Assembly (NCBI GenBank): GCA_023134955.1
Contig: JAGLUC010000449.1
Location: forward strand, 1-7,790
DNA length: 7,790 nucleotides
DNA from: Methylococcales bacterium
GTDB lineage: Bacteria > Pseudomonadota > Gammaproteobacteria > Methylococcales > Methylomonadaceae
Direction: 5' to 3'
Part shown: in pieces, positions 5,850 to 7,790 of the stretch
Position numbering within the stretch: position 1 is the stretch's first letter
Layout: each line of letters opens with the position of its first letter
Translations under genes and position numbers: made by a program
The notes under the pieces: generated by a model
Told to the model about the DNA's origin: nothing
Database searches by the model: none
Seen by the model: the letters and a program-made list of their open reading frames with translations, nothing else

Positions 5850-6545
5850 TTACTCTACTTCTGAAAAACGATAACCAAAGCCTCGCACGGTCTGGATTAA
5901 TTCATCAGATTGATGTTGTTTAAGAATTTTTCGTAAGCGTCTGATATGTACATCAACAGTTCGCTCTTCAATATAAGCACTACGCCCCCAGACCTGGTCT
6001 AATAATTGTGATCTACTGTAAACCTTATCTTTATGAGTCATAAAAAAATGCAGTAGTTTGAATTCAGTTGGACTTACTGTAATGTTTTTATTGGCAATGC
6101 TGATTCTATGCTTGCCTAAATCAAGGGTAATATTATGGGCGGTTAAAACTTCATCTTCGATATTTTTTCCGCTACGTCTTAACACCGCTTTAATTCTGGC
6201 AATTAATTCTTTCGGTGAAAAGGGTTTGGTGACATAATCGTCCGCGCCAATTTCAAGACCTCTAACCTTATCTTCCTCTTCACCTCGTGCCGTTAATAAA
6301 ATGATGGGAATAGTTTTAAAAAAATCATCTTTTTTTAGCCGCATGGCAAATTCAACGCCTGATATACCTGGAAGCATCCAGTCAAGTAAAATTAAATCAG
6401 GTTGTTTTTTATCAGCCAGTAAATGTTGTGCTTGTTCGGCACTGGCAACAGCCATAACAGATAAGTTGGCTTGTTCCAGTACCATCACTAGCATTTCTCT
6501 GATAGCATCTTCATCTTCAACAACAAGTATATTTAATAGAGTCAT
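5850..6545 (-). CDS. phoB: Phosphate-regulon response regulator PhoB
   Basis: This is an OmpR/PhoB-type regulator of 231 residues from the chosen start. In the longer 239-residue numbering, the receiver domain has the acidic pair in ILVVEDED (14-21), phospho-acceptor Asp63 in PDLILLDWMLPG, Thr93 in LLTARGEEED and Lys115 in DDYVTKPFSPKEL. The winged-helix DNA-binding domain (about 138-236) includes SPTEFKLLHFF, the recognition helix region ERTVDVHIRRLRKIL and the C-terminal hairpin VRGFGYRF. LDWMLPG and the rest of the receiver are close to E. coli PhoB. The frame is open to an ATG at 6569, adding eight residues. I prefer 6545 because MTLLNILVVEDE aligns with the short N-terminus of PhoB proteins, although neither start has a good ribosome-binding site. 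When phosphorylated, PhoB activates Pho-box promoters. I found no convincing Pho box upstream, where MITE-like repeats lie. Confidence 0.94.
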   Translation of the reverse strand: MTLLNILVVEDEDAIREMLVMVLEQANLSVMAVASAEQAQHLLADKKQPDLILLDWMLPGISGVEFAMRLKKDDFFKTIPIILLTARGEEEDKVRGLEIGADDYVTKPFSPKELIARIKAVLRRSGKNIEDEVLTAHNITLDLGKHRISIANKNITVSPTEFKLLHFFMTHKDKVYSRSQLLDQVWGRSAYIEERTVDVHIRRLRKILKQHQSDELIQTVRGFGYRFSEVE

Positions 6546-6611
6546 TTTTAATTTTGCTGGCAAGTTCATCTTCAGTTAAATGTCTGACATCATAACCTTT
6601 AACAATATTGA

Positions 6612-6751
6612 AATCAATGGGGTCAGACTCGATTGATTAGAGCCAGCAGAACTAAGGTGTCACCCCCTATAAGATAAATATACAATAAAAACATAGCGTT
6701 ACAGCCTAAACCAGATAAAAACAAAATCAATCGAGTCTGACCTCGTTAATT
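6612..6751. mobile_element. MITE-like element 1 with ~27-bp terminal inverted repeats
   Basis: The left end at 6612-6638 (core GGGGTCAGACTCGATTGA) and the right end at 6725-6751 (core TCAATCGAGTCTGACC) are inverted copies matching at 24 of 27 positions, including 18 in a row. Each end is itself partly palindromic (AATCAAT...ATTGATT in the left one). The 86-bp interior has no coding potential, so any movement would need a transposase supplied elsewhere. The TCAGACTC core resembles motifs I associate with REP-type transposases, but this is from memory. Confidence 0.65.
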
Positions 6752-6857
6752 GCAAATCGTTTGTTGGGGGTTGTGGAGAGAAACAAAATCACGAGTAGTA
6801 GCGCGGATGATTGCCACGGAATTTAAAGAGAAGAGAAAACCAATAGAACCAATATGT

Positions 6858-6985
6858 TCAGACTCAATTGAAAATTAAATCAAATGAGTTTTCTTAAGTT
6901 TTAATCATTTTCCCAATAGTTAGGCTGATATTTTAGATTAAAAGCAAAAGAAAATTAGTTTCAATCGAGCCTGGCTCCATTGATG
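6858..6985. mobile_element. MITE-like element 2, degraded, adjacent to element 1
   Basis: The left end at 6858-6871 (TCAGACTCAATTGA) and right end at 6961-6984 (TCAATCGAGCCTGG then CTCCATTGAT) are diverged versions of the ends of element 1, again inverted. The AT-rich interior continues the hairpin: TTTTCTT (6889-6895) pairs with AAGAAAA (6948-6954), and TTTTAATC (6899-6906) with GATTAAAA (6936-6943). The whole unit could fold as one long imperfect stem. It has no ORF. Confidence 0.55.
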
Positions 6986-7066
6986 CTTTATTGACTGAAA
7001 TTTTTCAGATTATTGATGGCAAGGTGGGGTATTCTTGAGTGGGAAGAGTATATATCACAAAATGTA

Positions 7067-7095
7067 TTGCAACTACACTTACGATGTATTAATAT
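7067..7095 (+). promoter_or_regulatory. Candidate parDE promoter
   Basis: TTGCAA (7067-7072) and TAATAT (7090-7095) each match four of six bases of the sigma-70 consensus and are separated by exactly 17 bp. The predicted transcript start (about 7102) would leave a leader of about 25 nt with a good ribosome-binding sequence (AGGGA) before the antitoxin ATG. The -10 box falls inside the palindrome at 7085-7103. Confidence 0.45.
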
Positions 7096-7103
7096 TTAAT
7101 ACA
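7085..7103. promoter_or_regulatory. Palindromic operator candidate for ParD
   Basis: TGTATTAA (7085-7092) and TTAATACA (7096-7103) are perfect 8-bp arms around TAT. The site covers the predicted -10 box, 25 bp upstream of the antitoxin start. ParD antitoxins have ribbon-helix-helix DNA-binding domains that repress their own operon at such palindromes, so this is a natural autoregulatory site. Binding is inferred. Confidence 0.55.
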
Positions 7104-7127
7104 CTTAAACATGCTAGGGAAATACTT

Positions 7128-7373
7128 ATGGCAAGAAATACATCTGTTACCCTTGGCTCTCATTTTGATGAATTTGTTAATGAAAAAATATTACAAGGAC
7201 GTTTTCAGTCTACCAGCGAAGTAGTACGGGCTGGTCTGCGTAAGCTGGAAGAAGATGAATTAAAACTACAGGCTCTTAAAGCAAAGCTCCAGGCAGGAGA
7301 AAATAGTCCAGCAGTAGAAAATTTTGATAGTAAAATTTTTCTCTCTAATTTACATAAAAAATATGTCAAATGA
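7128..7373 (+). CDS. parD: ParD-family antitoxin
   Basis: This 81-residue protein is a ribbon-helix-helix antitoxin. The N-terminus (MARNTSVTLGSHFDEFVNEK) supplies the DNA-binding beta strand and first helix; GRFQSTSEVVRAGLRKLEED (24-43) is the typical ParD second helix with the conserved S(T/A)SEVVR pattern. The C-terminal half (about 45-81) is charged and helical, the part that in this family wraps and blocks the toxin. I chose the ATG at 7128 rather than the longer open frame starting with TTG at 7035, because AGGGA lies about 8 nt before it and MARNTSVTLG is the normal family N-terminus. The longer start would also put the operator and promoter inside the gene. Its last 4 bp overlap the toxin gene (ATGA), giving coupled translation. 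The antitoxin probably represses the operon together with ParE. Confidence 0.92.
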   Translation: MARNTSVTLGSHFDEFVNEKILQGRFQSTSEVVRAGLRKLEEDELKLQALKAKLQAGENSPAVENFDSKIFLSNLHKKYVK

Positions 7374-7678
7374 CTCCAAACTATTCATTAAGGGCGTTAG
7401 CTCAAGTCGATTTGGAGAGAATATGGCTTTATACTTATGAACAATGGGGTGTTGAGCAAGCAGATAACTATCTGAATTTACTGTTTTCTCGATTTACATG
7501 GATTGCTAAAAATCCTTTAATCGGAAAAAAACGTGATGACATTAAAGCAGGATATTATTATTTTCCTGAAGGAATGCATCTGGTTTTTTATACTCTGACT
7601 AAAAATGGTATAGATATTATCGGTATTCCACATCAGAGTATGGATGTCATTAATCATATAAACAGCCCGTTGGGTTGA
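7370..7678 (+). CDS. parE: ParE-family toxin (RelE/ParE superfamily)
   Basis: This 102-residue toxin keeps the ParE pattern over its length: YSLRALAQVDLERIWLYTYE at the N-terminus, WGVEQADNYLNLL, the NPLIGKKRDDIKAGYYYFPEG core, HLVFYTLTKNGIDIIGIPHQ and MDVINHI. Chromosomal and plasmid ParE toxins act on DNA gyrase and block replication; the exact target of this copy is inferred. The gene starts inside the last codons of parD, as expected for a type II module. The final residues after MDVINHI (NSPLG) are encoded by the start of a palindromic repeat (7669 onwards), so the natural stop may have been shifted by a repeat insertion. No frameshift or internal stop is seen, and the pair looks functional. 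Its position next to MITE-like DNA fits an accessory segment acquired by transfer. Confidence 0.93.
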   Translation: MTPNYSLRALAQVDLERIWLYTYEQWGVEQADNYLNLLFSRFTWIAKNPLIGKKRDDIKAGYYYFPEGMHLVFYTLTKNGIDIIGIPHQSMDVINHINSPLG

Positions 7679-7740
7679 GTAACGAAGCCCAACATATTAT
7701 CGTAATGCCTAAATGTTGGGGTTCTTGTTATCACCCCAAC
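7669..7740. repeat. Paired palindromic repeat overlapping the end of parE
   Basis: Two hairpins lie in series. GTTGGG (7669-7674) pairs with CCCAAC (7688-7693); GTTGGGGT (7715-7722) pairs with ACCCCAAC (7733-7740) around a 10-nt loop. Both share the GTTGGG(G) arm, as in REP-pair (BIME-like) elements. The first hairpin includes the parE stop codon (7676-7678). The second could reduce read-through or protect the parDE message, but no T-run follows, so I do not call a terminator. Confidence 0.65.
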
Positions 7741-7790
7741 CTACTAATAATCGTCCCAAAAGTTCTGGCAGGGTATTTTGACACTGTTTT

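Larger units (their letters stand above)
6546..7127. other. Repeat-filled region between divergent phoBR and parDE
   Basis: No intact gene is present in these ~580 bp. The interval contains four related ~27-bp motifs in alternating orientation, two short coding-like remnants (6517-6636 minus, overlapping the start of phoB, and 6937-7038 plus), and the parDE promoter at its right edge. The promoter of phoB must lie here or within the repeats, but no clear Pho box (two CTGTCAT-like half sites 11 bp apart) was seen. CTGTAAC on the minus strand near 6700 lacks a second half. Confidence 0.65.

Noticed and set aside
6301..6579. 92-codon plus-strand ORF opposite phoB
   Set aside because: It is the antisense of the PhoB receiver domain; its Ser/Ile-rich low-complexity sequence is typical of a shadow frame.
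6690..6710. Pho box for phoB on the minus strand at CTGTAAC
   Set aside because: Only one half site resembles the consensus; the expected second CTGT-like half 11 bp on is TGTTTTT, so support is too weak.
7035..7127. N-terminal extension of the parD frame from a TTG start
   Set aside because: The extension has no family similarity or ribosome-binding site and would include the promoter and operator; the ATG at 7128 has AGGGA at good spacing.
7715..7740. Rho-independent terminator for parDE
   Set aside because: The hairpin is strong, but CCTACTAATAATC follows instead of a T-run, and it fits better as half of a paired repeat.

Overview
The window is AT-rich DNA that looks like a gammaproteobacterial chromosome. 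The evidence is a standard phoB-phoR pair, a DUF2760-Hsp70-Hsp70 gene set of a kind I know from gammaproteobacteria, and many short palindromic repeats between genes. A methanotroph- or sulfur-oxidiser-like lineage is possible but is only a guess. No rRNA, tRNA, CRISPR array or intact transposase was found.

Layout: from 1 to 6569 every gene reads on the minus strand, so the chaperone operon reads from right to left. It starts with a membrane-anchored DUF2760 protein (2903-3544), which overlaps by 4 bp an atypical Hsp70-like ATPase (1020-2906). A second Hsp70-like protein follows, of which only the first 30 codons are present (1-91). Between the two Hsp70 genes lies a separate module: a gene for a cold-shock-domain / transmembrane / Excalibur protein (204-815), tightly bracketed by two direct copies of a 92-bp quasi-palindromic repeat (114-205 and 831-922, 87/92 identical). 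It looks like a cassette or repeat-mediated insertion into a chaperone operon and is the most distinctive structure here.

Upstream of the chaperone operon is a small predicted secreted protein of unknown function (3717-4094). Next comes a 460-bp gene-poor stretch with a two-stem palindrome (4287-4357) and an 11-bp inverted repeat enclosing a 32-codon ORF. After that come phoR (4556-5842) and phoB (5850-6545), the phosphate-limitation two-component system.

The region upstream of phoB (about 6546-7127) holds no intact gene. It contains four related copies of a ~27-bp motif arranged forward-reverse-forward-reverse, which look like two adjacent MITE-like elements. Beyond them on the plus strand lies a complete parDE-type toxin-antitoxin operon (7128-7678) with a palindrome over its likely promoter. 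A paired hairpin repeat begins inside the last codons of parE.

The window therefore combines housekeeping regulation (PhoBR), a poorly characterised Hsp70/DUF2760 operon, and accessory DNA: a repeat-flanked cassette, MITE-like elements and a toxin-antitoxin pair.
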